Positions 18,024 through 28,125 of a stretch of 64,000 nucleotides of DNA are shown one piece after another. A program made the position numbers and the translations under genes. The stretch lies in NCBI RefSeq assembly GCF_002157855.1, contig NZ_CP020880.1:62001-126000 (forward strand), in the 5' to 3' direction. The DNA is from Sutcliffiella horikoshii (GTDB taxonomy: Bacteria > Bacillota > Bacilli > Bacillales > Bacillaceae_I). Numbering within the stretch: the first letter of the stretch is position 1; each line of letters opens with the position of its first letter. The notes beneath the pieces were generated by a model, which was given only the letters and a program-made list of their open reading frames with translations, searched no databases and was not told where the DNA came from.

Positions 18024-19958
18024 ATGAACAGAATATTTCGTAATACCATCTTTTATTTATTAATATTTTTAGTGGTCATTGGTGTTGTGAGCTTTTTCAA
18101 TAGCCCTGACACGAGCGAAAAACCGATCACCTATAATACATTCATCCAGAATCTTGAAGAAAATAAGGTGGAGGAATTCACCATCCAACCAACGCGTTCG
18201 GTGTATGAAGCACGCGGTAAGTTGGAAGGCGCTAAAGAAGGAGAGACATTTGTAACGGTCTTCCCGAATAGTGCCAGTGCTCTAGAGCGCGTGGAAAATA
18301 TTGCAGAAGAACAAAACATTCAAATGACAGTTGACCCGGCGGAAGAAACAAGCGGTTGGGTAACCTTCTTTACTTCCATCATTCCTTTTGTCATTATCTT
18401 TATCTTATTCTTCTTCTTACTTAATCAAGCACAGGGCGGCGGAAGTCGTGTCATGAACTTTGGTAAAAGTAAGGCAAAGCTGTATAGCGAAGAGAAGAAA
18501 AAAGTTAAGTTTAAGGACGTTGCAGGTGCAGATGAAGAAAAGCAAGAGCTTGTCGAGGTTGTGGAATTCTTAAAGGATCCACGTAAATTCTCTGAGCTTG
18601 GTGCCCGTATCCCTAAAGGGGTTCTGCTTGTCGGACCTCCTGGTACAGGTAAAACGTTACTTGCAAGAGCAGTTGCTGGAGAAGCTGGCGTGCCATTCTT
18701 CTCTATCAGTGGTTCTGACTTTGTGGAAATGTTCGTTGGGGTCGGTGCATCCCGTGTACGTGACCTTTTCGAAAATGCAAAAAAGAACGCTCCATGTATC
18801 ATTTTCATCGATGAGATCGATGCAGTAGGTCGTCAACGTGGCGCAGGCCTAGGTGGAGGTCATGATGAGCGTGAACAAACATTAAACCAATTGCTTGTTG
18901 AAATGGATGGTTTCGGAGCGAACGAAGGTATCATCATCGTTGCCGCAACGAACAGACCGGACATTCTTGACCCGGCATTATTAAGACCTGGTCGTTTTGA
19001 CCGTCAAATCACTGTCGATCGCCCTGACTTGAAAGGCCGTGAAGCAGTACTAAAAGTACATGCGAGAAATAAGCCTTTTGATGATAGTATCAATATGAAG
19101 ACGATTGCGATGCGTACCCCTGGATTCTCCGGGGCGGACCTTGAAAACTTGTTGAATGAAGCTGCACTTGTGGCTGCTAGACGCGACAAGAAGCATATTG
19201 ATATGTTGGATATTGATGAAGCTATTGATAGAGTTATTGCTGGACCTGCTAAAAAGAGCAGAGTTATCTCCAAAAAAGAGCGCAATATTGTTGCCTATCA
19301 TGAAGCAGGTCATACCATTATCGGTGTCGTGTTGGATGAAGCGGATACGGTGCATAAAGTTACAATCGTACCACGTGGGCAGGCTGGCGGTTATGCGGTC
19401 ATGCTTCCAAAAGAAGATCGTTACTTTATGACAAAACCCGAGCTATTAGATAAGATCACAGGTCTATTAGGTGGTCGTGTTGCAGAGGAAATCACATTTG
19501 GCGAAGCAAGTACTGGTGCCCATAATGACTTCCAACGTGCTACAGGAATAGCTCGTAAAATGGTTACAGAATACGGAATGAGTGAAAAACTTGGTCCATT
19601 GCAATTTGGTCAAGCTTCAGGAGGGCAAGTCTTCCTTGGTCGTGATATTCAAAATGAGCAAAACTACAGTGATGCCATTGCACACCAAATTGACATGGAG
19701 ATTCAACGTTTCATCAAAGAGTGTTATGAAAGAGCCAAGCAGATTCTTACGGAAAACCGTGATAAGCTGGAGCTTGTAGCACAAACGCTATTAGAAGTTG
19801 AAACACTTGATGCAGAACAAATTAGACACCTATATGACAAAGGGAAGCTTCCAGAACTTCCTGTAAAAGCAGACGGTGGCGATGATGTAAAAGTGAACAT
19901 CAACTCTAAAAAAGATGACATCAAAACTGAATCGACTGACGAAAACAAACCTGAATAA
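18024..19958 (+). CDS. ftsH: Membrane ATP-dependent zinc metalloprotease FtsH
   Basis: FtsH degrades misfolded membrane proteins and regulators, among them Spo0E and SpoVM in B. subtilis. It has 644 residues: membrane spans at about 8-25 and 112-132 with a periplasm-side domain between, an AAA+ domain with Walker A GPPGTGKT (204-211) and Walker B IIFIDEID, an SRH arginine region, and the zinc protease motif HEAGH (426-430). The tail is acidic/polar. GGGAGGAGG precedes the ATG. The unit ends in a strong terminator. Confidence 0.98.
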   Translation: MNRIFRNTIFYLLIFLVVIGVVSFFNSPDTSEKPITYNTFIQNLEENKVEEFTIQPTRSVYEARGKLEGAKEGETFVTVFPNSASALERVENIAEEQNIQMTVDPAEETSGWVTFFTSIIPFVIIFILFFFLLNQAQGGGSRVMNFGKSKAKLYSEEKKKVKFKDVAGADEEKQELVEVVEFLKDPRKFSELGARIPKGVLLVGPPGTGKTLLARAVAGEAGVPFFSISGSDFVEMFVGVGASRVRDLFENAKKNAPCIIFIDEIDAVGRQRGAGLGGGHDEREQTLNQLLVEMDGFGANEGIIIVAATNRPDILDPALLRPGRFDRQITVDRPDLKGREAVLKVHARNKPFDDSINMKTIAMRTPGFSGADLENLLNEAALVAARRDKKHIDMLDIDEAIDRVIAGPAKKSRVISKKERNIVAYHEAGHTIIGVVLDEADTVHKVTIVPRGQAGGYAVMLPKEDRYFMTKPELLDKITGLLGGRVAEEITFGEASTGAHNDFQRATGIARKMVTEYGMSEKLGPLQFGQASGGQVFLGRDIQNEQNYSDAIAHQIDMEIQRFIKECYERAKQILTENRDKLELVAQTLLEVETLDAEQIRHLYDKGKLPELPVKADGGDDVKVNINSKKDDIKTESTDENKPE

Positions 19959-19960
19959 AC

Positions 19961-19997
19961 AAAAAGGTGCCTGGAGTAAAATTCAGGCACCTTTTTT
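19961..19997 (+). terminator. Terminator of ftsH
   Basis: AAAAAGGTGCCTG (19961-19973) pairs with CAGGCACCTTTTTT (19984-19997), with a T run. Confidence 0.92.
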
Positions 19998-20024
19998 ATG
20001 TAATCCTAAGGTGAATAGAATACC

Positions 20025-20151
20025 CCTGTTGACTGAAGTGCAGGGGTGAGACTCCTGCGGGGGAGAAGCGGCATTGTTGAGACCCCGCAACGAAGTGAGG
20101 AGGCTCAAGGTCGCCCCGCGGAAAGCGAACCCCGGAACGAAAGGAAACAGG
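20025..20151 (+). repeat. Dispersed structured repeat, copy C (subtype 2)
   Basis: The ends are CCTGTT (20025-20030) and AACAGG (20146-20151). The internal blocks are GTGAGACTCCTGCGGGGG, TTGAGACCCCGCAACGAAG, TGAGGAGGCTCAAG and CCCCGCGGAAAGCGAAC. It shares its end sequence and the CAACGAAGTGAG block with copy E, defining a second subtype. It lies between the ftsH terminator and the coaX promoter. Confidence 0.88.
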
Positions 20152-20173
20152 AGTAAATCCTAAAACCAGAATC

Positions 20174-20242
20174 TTGTCGAATCATGATTTCCCGAGGAAT
20201 AATTATTTCTATTGAGTCAGTTAGGTTACCATATAGTATAAT
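20174..20242 (+). promoter_or_regulatory. Candidate promoter of coaX with a 0A-box-like site
   Basis: TTGAGT (20212-20217) and TATAAT (20237-20242) have a 19-bp spacer, which is long. TTGTCGAA at 20174-20181 matches the Spo0A box core TGTCGAA exactly, but such an 8-mer may be chance. Confidence 0.4.
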
Positions 20243-20274
20243 GAAACTAATTTTAAAGCATGGTGGGGATATAA

Positions 20275-21048
20275 ATGTTATTTGTGTTAGATGTCGGAAA
20301 TACCAACACCGTAATTGGTGTATATGACGGAGAAGAACTTAAACATCATTGGCGTGTCGAAACAAGCCGCAACAAAACAGAAGACGAATTCGGGATGATC
20401 TTCAAATCCCTGCTCGAACATGTAGGCTTAACCTTTAAAGACTTCGAAGGAATCATCATTTCTTCCGTTGTGCCACCAATCATGTTCTCCCTTGAAAGAA
20501 TGTGCCAAAAATACTTTCATCTAAAACCACTCATCGTAGGACCAGGAATCAAAACAGGTTTAAATATAAAGTATGAAAACCCAAGAGAAGTAGGAGCCGA
20601 CAGAATCGTCAATGCCGTGGCGGGGATTCATCTTTATGGAAGCCCCTTAGTGATTGTGGATTTTGGAACCGCAACTACCTATTGCTACATAAACGAGGAC
20701 AAGCAATATATGGGCGGGGCAATCGCACCGGGAATCAGCATTTCCACAGAAGCGCTATACTCCCGTGCATCCAAGCTTCCAAGAATAGAAATTGCCAGAC
20801 CAGATGGAGTAATAGGCAAAAACACCGTAAGCGCGATGCAAGCGGGCATTCTTTTTGGCTATGTTGGCCAGGTTGAGGGAATCGTAAATCGAATGAAGAA
20901 ACAAAGTGATGTAACACCTAAAGTTATTGCAACCGGTGGTCTTGCTGCCCTTATCGGCAATGAGTCAGATGTTATTGATGTTGTGGATCCTTTCTTGACG
21001 TTAAAGGGATTGCATTTAATTTATATGAAGAATACTAAAGAGGATTGA
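20275..21048 (+). CDS. coaX: Type III pantothenate kinase CoaX
   Basis: CoaX catalyses the first step of coenzyme A synthesis, pantothenate to 4'-phosphopantothenate, without feedback inhibition by CoA. It has 257 residues of the ASKHA fold: phosphate-binding [12 protein letters not shown] at the N-terminus, [11 protein letters not shown], and DFGTATT. GTGGGGAT precedes the ATG. hslO follows after 22 nt. Confidence 0.96.
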   Translation: MLFVLDVGNTNTVIGVYDGEELKHHWRVETSRNKTEDEFGMIFKSLLEHVGLTFKDFEGIIISSVVPPIMFSLERMCQKYFHLKPLIVGPGIKTGLNIKYENPREVGADRIVNAVAGIHLYGSPLVIVDFGTATTYCYINEDKQYMGGAIAPGISISTEALYSRASKLPRIEIARPDGVIGKNTVSAMQAGILFGYVGQVEGIVNRMKKQSDVTPKVIATGGLAALIGNESDVIDVVDPFLTLKGLHLIYMKNTKED

Positions 21049-21070
21049 AACACGAAAGGAGCTAACTAAC

Positions 21071-21952
21071 ATGTCAGACTATCTCGTAAAAGCTTTGGCT
21101 TTTGATGGCCAAGTACGTGCATATGGAATTAGAACAACAGAAACTGTGGGAGAGGCTCAACAACGCCATCAAACATGGCCAACAGCTTCCGCTGCATTAG
21201 GCCGTGCCATGACTGCATCCGTTATGATGGGAGCAATGCTAAAAGGTGAAAATAAACTTACCGTGAAAATAGATGGCGGTGGGCCTATTGGGGTAATTTT
21301 AGTCGACAGCAACGCAAAAGGCCAAGTTCGCGGCTATGTTACCAACCCTCAAACGCATTTTGACTTGAATCAGCACGGCAAGCTTGATGTGGCGCGTGCG
21401 GTCGGAACCAACGGAACACTTTCTGTTGTTAAAGACCTTGGACTAAGAGAGCATTTTTCCGGTCAAACAGAATTGATTTCAGGAGAGCTTGGAGAGGACT
21501 TTACTTATTATCTTGTTTCTTCCGAGCAGGTACCATCTGCAGTCGGAGTTGGGGTACTTGTTAACCCCGATAATACGATTCTTGCAGCTGGAGGTTTCAT
21601 CATTCAACTTTTACCGGGAACGTCAGAAGAGACGATCACCGTAATTGAAGAGAAAATAAACAATATGACCCCTGTTTCCAAGTTGATTGAAAGAGGCTTA
21701 ACGCCGGAAGAACTTTTGACAGAAATCCTTGGAGAAGGAAATGTTAAGGTTCTAGAAACCATGCCGATAGAGTTCAAATGTACATGTTCAAAAGAACGCT
21801 TCGAACAAGCGATCATTTCTCTAGGAGAAAAAGATATCACAGAAATTATTGAGGAAGACGGTCAAGCAGAAACACACTGTCACTTCTGTAATGCCAAGTA
21901 TCTTTTCAGCAAAGAAGAATTAGAAGCGATGAGGGAACAAGTAAAAGGCTAG
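21071..21952 (+). CDS. hslO: Redox-regulated chaperone Hsp33
   Basis: Hsp33 is a holdase activated by oxidation and unfolding. It has 293 residues, with zinc-binding cysteines C237, C239, C270 and C273 in the CTC and CHFC motifs, all present, so redox switching should be intact. GAAAGGAGC precedes the ATG. It lies in an operon-like run coaX-hslO-PrsA-like gene, with 9 nt to the next start. Confidence 0.96.
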   Translation: MSDYLVKALAFDGQVRAYGIRTTETVGEAQQRHQTWPTASAALGRAMTASVMMGAMLKGENKLTVKIDGGGPIGVILVDSNAKGQVRGYVTNPQTHFDLNQHGKLDVARAVGTNGTLSVVKDLGLREHFSGQTELISGELGEDFTYYLVSSEQVPSAVGVGVLVNPDNTILAAGGFIIQLLPGTSEETITVIEEKINNMTPVSKLIERGLTPEELLTEILGEGNVKVLETMPIEFKCTCSKERFEQAIISLGEKDITEIIEEDGQAETHCHFCNAKYLFSKEELEAMREQVKG

Positions 21953-21961
21953 GGGGCACAT

Positions 21962-22891
21962 ATGAACGAAAAGCGGAGATTAAAACAAAAGTGGGTATGG
22001 AATATTATCTTTGGTCTCGTGATTATTAATTGCCTCACGCTAGCAGTAGTGGTAAAGCAGACTTTCTCCTTGAGAGAGGCATCTGATGCAAGTGCATTCG
22101 TTAATGGTCAGGCGAATATCGTTGCAACAGTGGGTGATACGGTCATTACAAGAAAAGATATGTTAGAGGAACTTGAAGGTATGTATGGGCAGGAAATGCT
22201 CACGAAAATGGTTAATAATGAAGTGGTCAAACAAATTGCGAAGAAATATAAAGTGACGGTTTCGGAACAGTCGGTCGACAGAGAATGGAAAATGATCAAA
22301 ACAATGTACAGTCGTTCTCCTTTGCATACAAATACTTCTGAAGAGCTGGTGAAGGAGCAGATTCGTTCCAGTTTATTGCTTGAAGAACTGCTTGTGAAGG
22401 ATGTCAACATACCAGAAGCTGAGCTTGAAAGTTACTATGAAGAGAACAAGCAGCTTTATACGATAGAGGACGCTTTTCATCTCTCGCATATTATCGTAGA
22501 GACGAAGGATGAGGCAGAAGCTGTTGTAAAAGAATTAGAGGATGGATCCAATTTTACTTCCCTTGCAATGGAAGTCTCAACAGATGAGTTGACGGCAAAC
22601 CAAGGAGGCGATCTTGGGTTTTTGACGCATGAATCGCAAGTGTATCCGACAGCCTATATGACAGAAGCTGCAAACTTAAAAGAGAACACGTGGAGCGATC
22701 CAATTTCTGTTGATGAGAAGTACGCTATCATTTACCTTCATGAAAAAATGGATGGCGTCACGTATTCCTTTGATGAAGTTAAAGACCAGATTCGCCGACA
22801 CCTTGCGATGGAACATATGGACGGTTCTGTAGATGCCTCCATCTTCTGGGACGAGGTTGGGGTGGAGTGGAACCTACCGTCTGCACAATAG
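21962..22891 (+). CDS. yacD: PrsA-like parvulin-type peptidyl-prolyl isomerase (YacD)
   Basis: A 309-residue protein with an uncleaved-looking N-terminal membrane anchor (residues 10-31, WNIIFGLVIINCLTLAVVV), no lipobox cysteine, a SurA-type N-terminal region, and a parvulin domain near residues 165-255 (LSHIIVETKDEAEAV ... QGGDLGFL). It probably helps fold exported proteins at the outer membrane face. The exact role is unknown. Confidence 0.88.
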   Translation: MNEKRRLKQKWVWNIIFGLVIINCLTLAVVVKQTFSLREASDASAFVNGQANIVATVGDTVITRKDMLEELEGMYGQEMLTKMVNNEVVKQIAKKYKVTVSEQSVDREWKMIKTMYSRSPLHTNTSEELVKEQIRSSLLLEELLVKDVNIPEAELESYYEENKQLYTIEDAFHLSHIIVETKDEAEAVVKELEDGSNFTSLAMEVSTDELTANQGGDLGFLTHESQVYPTAYMTEAANLKENTWSDPISVDEKYAIIYLHEKMDGVTYSFDEVKDQIRRHLAMEHMDGSVDASIFWDEVGVEWNLPSAQ

Positions 22892-22906
22892 GTCGAACCA
22901 AATAAA

Positions 22907-22946
22907 TTGACAATTCAGATTTAATGGTGTTAAATGGGATTAATCC
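22907..22946 (+). promoter_or_regulatory. Candidate cysK promoter with palindromic operator
   Basis: TTGACA (22907-22912) is followed after 17-18 bp by TTAAAT/TAAATG (22930-22936). Directly after this is the perfect 10-bp palindrome GGATTAATCC (22937-22946), placed at the likely transcription start. In B. subtilis cysK is repressed by CymR; whether this palindrome is its site is inference. Confidence 0.45.
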
Positions 22947-22985
22947 GACAAAAACACTAAGTTTTAAAGACAGGGGGAAGAATAA

Positions 22986-23912
22986 ATGGTACGAGTAGCA
23001 AATTCTATTGATGAGTTAGTCGGGAAGACTCCCGTCGTAAAGCTAAATCGAATTGTAGACGAAGACATGGCTGATGTGTATTTGAAGCTTGAATTTATGA
23101 ATCCGGGAAGCAGTGTTAAAGATCGTATTGCCTTAGCAATGCTTGATGCTGCGATTGAGGATGGCAAGTTAAAAGAAGGCGACACGATTATTGAGCCTAC
23201 TAGTGGGAATACCGGAATCGGACTTGCGATGATTGCGGCAGCTAAAGGGCTGAAGGCTATCCTGGTCATGCCTGAGACGATGAGCTTGGAGAGACGAAAT
23301 CTCCTTCGTGCGTATGGAGCAGAACTGGTACTTACACCAGGTCCGGAAGGCATGGGCGGCGCGATTCGAAAAGCGGAAGAATTGGCTAAAGAAAAAGGAT
23401 TATTCATGCCGCAGCAATTCAATAATCCGGCAAACCCTGAGATACACCGTAACACGACAGGGAAAGAGATTGTCGAGCAATTCAGCGACGGTCTCGATGC
23501 CTTTGTCTCTGGTATTGGAACAGGCGGTACTATCACAGGTGCCGGGGGAGTCTTAAAGGAGGCATTCCCGGGTATTAAAATTGTGGCGGTGGAGCCGGCA
23601 GATTCCCCGGTACTCTCCGGCGGTAAACCCGGGCCCCACAAAATTCAGGGAATTGGTGCAGGATTTGTTCCTTCTATCTTGGATACAAACATCTACGATC
23701 AAGTGATTACCGTGAAAAATGAAGAAGCGTTTGAATATGCTCGCCTTGCTGCTAAACGTGAAGGGTTGCTTGGAGGTATTTCTTCCGGAGCTGCTATATC
23801 TGCGGCCTTGCAAGTGGCCAAAGAGCTTGGAAAAGGCAAAAAGGTGCTGGCAATAATCCCAAGTAACGGGGAACGCTATTTGAGCACACCATTATATCAG
23901 TTTGAAGAATAG
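22986..23912 (+). CDS. cysK: Cysteine synthase (O-acetylserine sulfhydrylase) CysK
   Basis: A PLP enzyme making cysteine from O-acetylserine and sulfide. It has 308 residues. The PLP lysine lies in [12 protein letters not shown] (near residue 46); the substrate loop is TSGNTGIG and the phosphate-binding loop GTGGT. In B. subtilis CysK also binds CymR as a cysteine sensor. CAGGGGGAAG precedes the ATG. The gene is monocistronic, with a terminator. Confidence 0.97.
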   Translation: MVRVANSIDELVGKTPVVKLNRIVDEDMADVYLKLEFMNPGSSVKDRIALAMLDAAIEDGKLKEGDTIIEPTSGNTGIGLAMIAAAKGLKAILVMPETMSLERRNLLRAYGAELVLTPGPEGMGGAIRKAEELAKEKGLFMPQQFNNPANPEIHRNTTGKEIVEQFSDGLDAFVSGIGTGGTITGAGGVLKEAFPGIKIVAVEPADSPVLSGGKPGPHKIQGIGAGFVPSILDTNIYDQVITVKNEEAFEYARLAAKREGLLGGISSGAAISAALQVAKELGKGKKVLAIIPSNGERYLSTPLYQFEE

Positions 23913-23921
23913 GTTATCTTA

Positions 23922-23957
23922 AGGGGAACAGTCAGTTGAGCTGTTTCCCTTTTCTTT
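23922..23957 (+). terminator. Terminator of cysK
   Basis: AGGGGAACAG (23922-23931) pairs with CTGTTTCCCT (23941-23950), followed by TTTCTTTTT. Confidence 0.85.
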
Positions 23958-24028
23958 TTATCGTGCATCAGAGTGTAATTTTCATGTAATATAAGGGTAG
24001 TATGCAATTTAGGAGCGTGACAGCAAGA

Positions 24029-25462
24029 ATGCAAAAGGTGCCTGTTGGGATCAAGTTAACGATAAACGAAAATCAATGGTTTGCTAAATATAAAGCACTC
24101 GCAAAGGACAAGCCATATCATGTTCTTTTAGAGAGTGGGCGTGGGGGAAGATACCATATCATCGGGCTTGACCCAATTGCCACCATTCAAGGAAAAGGAC
24201 AAGAGCTGCACATAGATTATCTGGATGGAAAAAAAGAAAAGAGGACTGGAAATCCATTATCCTTGTTACAAGAGGTCATTTCAGAGCGATCTATTCAAAA
24301 ACTACAAGGCTTTCCAGATTTTACAGGAGGAGCGATTGGTTATTTGACCTATGATTGCGTCAGGTATATTGAACGTTTACCAGAAATCGCTGAAGATGAC
24401 CTGGCTTTGCCGGACCTTTATTTCCTGTTGTTTGATGATGTTTTTGTGTATGACAAAAAAGAAAGTGTGCTCTATTTGATTAGCCATGCTCCAGAAGGAC
24501 AAGAAAAAGCAGCTATCACACGACTAGAGTTATATAAAAAACAATGGGAACAGCCGGTGGAAGAAGAAGCGTTCTATCCGTATACGCCCCAGAGACAACC
24601 GGTCGAAAACAGAGAGGTTTCTTTTACAGAAGAGGACTTCATAAAAGCTGTGAAAAAGATTCAAGCATATATTGCACAAGGTGATGTTTTTCAAGTGAAT
24701 CTTTCTGTCAGACAAGGAGAACCGCTTTTGACTCATCCTATGGAAGTCTACTCGTCTTTGAGAAAAATCAACCCTTCTCCATATATGGGGTATATGCAAT
24801 TCCCTGATTTCCAGCTTGTCAGCGGTTCGCCGGAACTTTTAGTCAAGAAAAAAGATGATGTGGTAAGTACGCGGCCGATAGCAGGTACAAGATCCCGCGG
24901 GATGACGGATGAAGAGGACAGCAGGCTTGCACAAGAGTTGATTGATAATGAAAAAGAGCGTGCCGAACATGTCATGCTAGTAGATCTTGAGCGCAACGAC
25001 CTGGGCCGGGTCTGCGAATACGGTACGGTAGAAGTGAATGAATTCATGGCGATCGAAAAGTATTCGCATGTCATGCACATTGTCTCGAATGTCCAAGGGG
25101 TATTGAGAGAAGGAAAAAACATTTCTGATATCATCGAGGCGACCTTCCCTGGCGGTACGATAACTGGTGCACCTAAGGTAAGGACGATGGAGATCATAGA
25201 AGAGCTTGAGCCGGTAAGGCGTTCTGTATATACTGGTTCCATAGGGTGGATTGGTTATGATGGAGAGATGGAACTAAACATCTCCATCCGGACGATGATT
25301 GCCAAAGAAGGCATGGCCTATGTTCAGGCCGGTGCTGGAGTGGTCATTGATTCTGTGCCGAGGCGGGAATATAAAGAATCCTTAAAGAAAGCCGCAGCCC
25401 TATGGAAAGCGAAAGAGCTGAGTGAAGAAGAGGTAAAAAAACGAGCAGAGGTGAGAGTATGA
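24029..25462 (+). CDS. pabB: Aminodeoxychorismate synthase component I PabB
   Basis: PabB uses chorismate and ammonia from PabA to make 4-amino-4-deoxychorismate for folate. The start is placed at ATG 24029 (MQKVPVGIK, 477 residues) because this matches the family N-terminus; the upstream ATG at 24002 adds nine residues and has a poor ribosome site. Chorismate-binding motifs are PIAGTRSRG and [14 protein letters not shown]. It overlaps pabA by 4 nt and begins a compact folate operon. Confidence 0.94.
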   Translation: MQKVPVGIKLTINENQWFAKYKALAKDKPYHVLLESGRGGRYHIIGLDPIATIQGKGQELHIDYLDGKKEKRTGNPLSLLQEVISERSIQKLQGFPDFTGGAIGYLTYDCVRYIERLPEIAEDDLALPDLYFLLFDDVFVYDKKESVLYLISHAPEGQEKAAITRLELYKKQWEQPVEEEAFYPYTPQRQPVENREVSFTEEDFIKAVKKIQAYIAQGDVFQVNLSVRQGEPLLTHPMEVYSSLRKINPSPYMGYMQFPDFQLVSGSPELLVKKKDDVVSTRPIAGTRSRGMTDEEDSRLAQELIDNEKERAEHVMLVDLERNDLGRVCEYGTVEVNEFMAIEKYSHVMHIVSNVQGVLREGKNISDIIEATFPGGTITGAPKVRTMEIIEELEPVRRSVYTGSIGWIGYDGEMELNISIRTMIAKEGMAYVQAGAGVVIDSVPRREYKESLKKAAALWKAKELSEEEVKKRAEVRV

Positions 25463-26040
25463 TTTTAATGATCGATAACTATGATTCATTTACGTATAAT
25501 TTGGTGCAATATTTAGGAGAGCTTGGCGAGAAACTGGTGGTAAAGCGTAATGACGAAATTACCATTGAGGAAATCGAAGCACTCAACCCTGAATTTTTAA
25601 TGATTTCTCCTGGACCTTGTTCACCGAATGAGGCAGGAATCAGTTTAGAAGTAATTAAGCATTTTGCCGGCAAGAAGCCTATATTTGGCGTATGCCTTGG
25701 ACATCAATCTATTGCACAGGTTTTTGGCGGAGATGTGATCCAAGCGGAAAGATTGATGCATGGAAAGACGTCTGAAATGCATCATGATGGAAAAACGATT
25801 TTTCAAACATTGGCGAATCCCTTTGTTGCGACAAGATACCACTCTTTGATCGTAAAAAAGGAAACCCTACCGGAATGCTTTGAGATAACAGCATGGACAG
25901 ATCAAGATGAAATAATGGCCATCCGTCATAAAGAGTTGCCGATTGAAGGAGTGCAATTCCACCCCGAATCCATCATGACCTCAGTAGGGAAAGAGTTGTT
26001 GCGCAACTTTATTGCCACCTACTCTACCAAAAAGGTATAA
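25459..26040 (+). CDS. pabA: Glutamine amidotransferase subunit PabA/TrpG
   Basis: A class I glutamine amidotransferase of 193 residues supplying ammonia to PabB and, in Bacillus, also to anthranilate synthase. The nucleophile cysteine is in GVCLGHQSI, and the His/Glu pair in [13 protein letters not shown] overlap with pabB; the ribosome site GCAGAGGTGAG lies inside pabB. Confidence 0.96.
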   Translation: MILMIDNYDSFTYNLVQYLGELGEKLVVKRNDEITIEEIEALNPEFLMISPGPCSPNEAGISLEVIKHFAGKKPIFGVCLGHQSIAQVFGGDVIQAERLMHGKTSEMHHDGKTIFQTLANPFVATRYHSLIVKKETLPECFEITAWTDQDEIMAIRHKELPIEGVQFHPESIMTSVGKELLRNFIATYSTKKV

Positions 26041-26041
26041 C

Positions 26042-26965
26042 ATGATTGTTTATAAAGATGGAAGCTGGCAGCCGATAGAAGAGACAAATGTATCTGTAAT
26101 GGATCACGGTTTTTTATACGGAGTGGGTCTTTTTGAAACGTTCCGTACGTATAACGGTATCCCGTTCTTGTTCCACGATCACCTGAAACGTTTAAGGGAC
26201 GGATTAGGGTCCGTCTATATAGAGTGGGACCATTCAAATGAGCAGCTATACGATTTGGTAACAGAGGCATTGGAGAAAAACGGTATAACGGATGGTGTAA
26301 TCCGGCTGAATGTCACGGCTGGCATCAGCAACTGGGGGCTTCCTACTGAAACATACAAGGCCCCGTCCTTGCTGTTGTTCACAAGGCCTGTACCTGAACA
26401 CAATCCAGGGAGTAAGAATGCGGTAGTTTTGAACCGGAGACGCAATACCCCTGAAGGTGATACAAGGTTAAAGTCTCACCACTACTTAAATAATCTATTA
26501 GGTAAAAGGGAATTAGGCACAAGCCAGGATGTAGAAGGAATCTTTCTTACAGAGGAGGATTATGTGGCAGAAGGGTTAGTCTCTAATATCTTTTGGATAA
26601 AAGGGGATACCATCTATACCCCGAGCATTTCGACAGGAATCTTAAATGGAGTGACCAGAAAGTTCATCCTGCACTTATGCTCCCTTCTCAACCTGGATGT
26701 GAAGGAAGGGAAGTTTCCGAAAGAGGAACTTTTAGAAGCGGATGAAGTATTTATTACCAACTCCACCCAGGAAATAATTCGGATTGCTAAACTTGATGAC
26801 ACAGTATTTCCTGCGGTGAGTTCATCGTGGCTCACTTGTCTGAAGGATTTGTATAAACAGAGTACAGAACAACAATTGATGTCTTATCAACAGGTAAAGA
26901 AGGTAGATTGGAAAAATGGGAAATACGAACTTATATCAAACGAAGCTGACATGTGGACCATATAA
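26042..26965 (+). CDS. pabC: 4-amino-4-deoxychorismate lyase PabC
   Basis: A fold type IV PLP enzyme that splits aminodeoxychorismate to p-aminobenzoate and pyruvate. It starts at ATG 26042 (MIVYKDGSW), one base after the pabA stop, giving 307 residues. The PLP lysine is in RLKSHHYLNNLLGKRE; the phosphate site is TGILNGVTR. The last 50 nt overlap the start of sul, unusually long for the operon. Confidence 0.94.
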   Translation: MIVYKDGSWQPIEETNVSVMDHGFLYGVGLFETFRTYNGIPFLFHDHLKRLRDGLGSVYIEWDHSNEQLYDLVTEALEKNGITDGVIRLNVTAGISNWGLPTETYKAPSLLLFTRPVPEHNPGSKNAVVLNRRRNTPEGDTRLKSHHYLNNLLGKRELGTSQDVEGIFLTEEDYVAEGLVSNIFWIKGDTIYTPSISTGILNGVTRKFILHLCSLLNLDVKEGKFPKEELLEADEVFITNSTQEIIRIAKLDDTVFPAVSSSWLTCLKDLYKQSTEQQLMSYQQVKKVDWKNGKYELISNEADMWTI

Positions 26966-27770
26966 CTTGCCGTTAGGTGAAAAAACCTTAATCATGGGGA
27001 TCTTGAATGCCACTCCGGACTCTTTTTCTGATGGAGGCAAATACAATGAAGTGGAACGTGCGGTCTTGCGTGCAAAGGAACTTGTGGAGCAAGGGGCGGA
27101 TATCCTTGATATTGGCGGGGAATCGACCAGGCCCGGTGCGGAGAAGGTGAGCCTTGAGCAGGAACTGGAGCGGGTCATTCCGGTTATACAGGCTATATCT
27201 AAGGAAGTGCAAGTACCCATTTCCATCGACACCTATAAGGCGGAAGTTGCAAGGCAGGCAATACAGGCAGGAGCCCACATCATCAATGATGTATGGGGGG
27301 CAAAGGGAGACCCCGACATGCCTGCTGTTGCAGCTGAGCTCCAAGTACCGATCATCCTTATGCAAAACCGGAAAGAACGGGACTACCACCAGTTGATTCC
27401 GGATATGATCAGTGATTTGTTTGAGAGCATTACATTGGTCAAGCGTGCCGGGGTGAAGGATGAAAACATCATTTTGGACCCGGGGATAGGGTTTGCCAAG
27501 ACATATGAAGACAATATTAAAGTGATGCAAAAGCTCGACCATTTCCATACACTTGGTTACCCGTTGCTGCTTGGTACATCTAGAAAAAGGTTTATCGGTC
27601 ATGTGTTAAATCTCCCTGCTGAGGAAAGAATGGAAGGGACTGGGGCCACGGTGTGCCTTGGTATACAGAAGGGTTGCCACATCGTCCGAGTACATGATGT
27701 GAAAGAAATTGCGCGTATGGCGAAAATGATGGATGCCATGCTTTCTGAAGGAGAGGTTACCTATCGATAA
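26916..27770 (+). CDS. sul: Dihydropteroate synthase
   Basis: Sul (FolP) joins p-aminobenzoate to the pterin pyrophosphate and is the sulfonamide target. It has 284 residues with the signatures MGILNATPDSFSDGG and DIGGESTRPGAE, and the C-terminal GTSRKRF. The ATG at 26916 lies inside pabC, with GAAGGTAG upstream. It is followed by folB, whose start lies within the last sul codons. Confidence 0.96.
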   Translation: MGNTNLYQTKLTCGPYNLPLGEKTLIMGILNATPDSFSDGGKYNEVERAVLRAKELVEQGADILDIGGESTRPGAEKVSLEQELERVIPVIQAISKEVQVPISIDTYKAEVARQAIQAGAHIINDVWGAKGDPDMPAVAAELQVPIILMQNRKERDYHQLIPDMISDLFESITLVKRAGVKDENIILDPGIGFAKTYEDNIKVMQKLDHFHTLGYPLLLGTSRKRFIGHVLNLPAEERMEGTGATVCLGIQKGCHIVRVHDVKEIARMAKMMDAMLSEGEVTYR

Positions 27771-28125
27771 AATATATGTAAATCAGATGAAATTCTACGG
27801 CTACCATGGCGTATTTCCGGAAGAAACGAAACTTGGCCAACGGTTTATCATTGATCTGACAGTAGAACTTGATCTATCCAAAGCAGGCAAAACGGATGAT
27901 CTTACCCAGTCGGTGAACTATGCAGATCTATATAATACATGTAAAAAAGTAGTCGAGGGTGAAACGCACAAACTAGTAGAAACCGTTGCGGAGCGAATTT
28001 CAGAGGATATTTTATCATCCTTTGAATTAATTAAAAGTTGTACCATTAAAGCAATCAAGCCGGATCCTCCGATCCCGGGACACTATGAATCTGTCGCAGT
28101 AGAAATAACGAGGGGCCGTTCGTGA
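27763..28125 (+). CDS. folB: Dihydroneopterin aldolase FolB, apparent ATC start
   Basis: FolB cleaves dihydroneopterin to 6-hydroxymethyl-dihydropterin and glycolaldehyde. Conserved: FYGYHGVFPEE with the active-site glutamate, and IKPDPPIPGHY near the C-terminus. Family members start with the residues aligned to codon 27763, giving the typical 120 residues, yet that codon is ATC; a perfect ribosome site GAAGGAGAGG (27747-27756) sits 6 nt before it. The only upstream ATG in frame, at 27733, would add ten residues and has a weak site. I favour the ATC start but the ATG version remains possible. Confidence 0.85.
   Translation: MDKIYVNQMKFYGYHGVFPEETKLGQRFIIDLTVELDLSKAGKTDDLTQSVNYADLYNTCKKVVEGETHKLVETVAERISEDILSSFELIKSCTIKAIKPDPPIPGHYESVAVEITRGRS

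Noticed and set aside
22964-23641. 225-codon minus-strand frame opposite cysK
   Set aside because: Shadow of a strongly recognisable gene; composition (Ser/Pro/Ile-rich) is that of an antisense frame.
26988-27602. 204-codon minus-strand frame opposite sul
   Set aside because: Antisense shadow of a well-conserved enzyme; no start signals.
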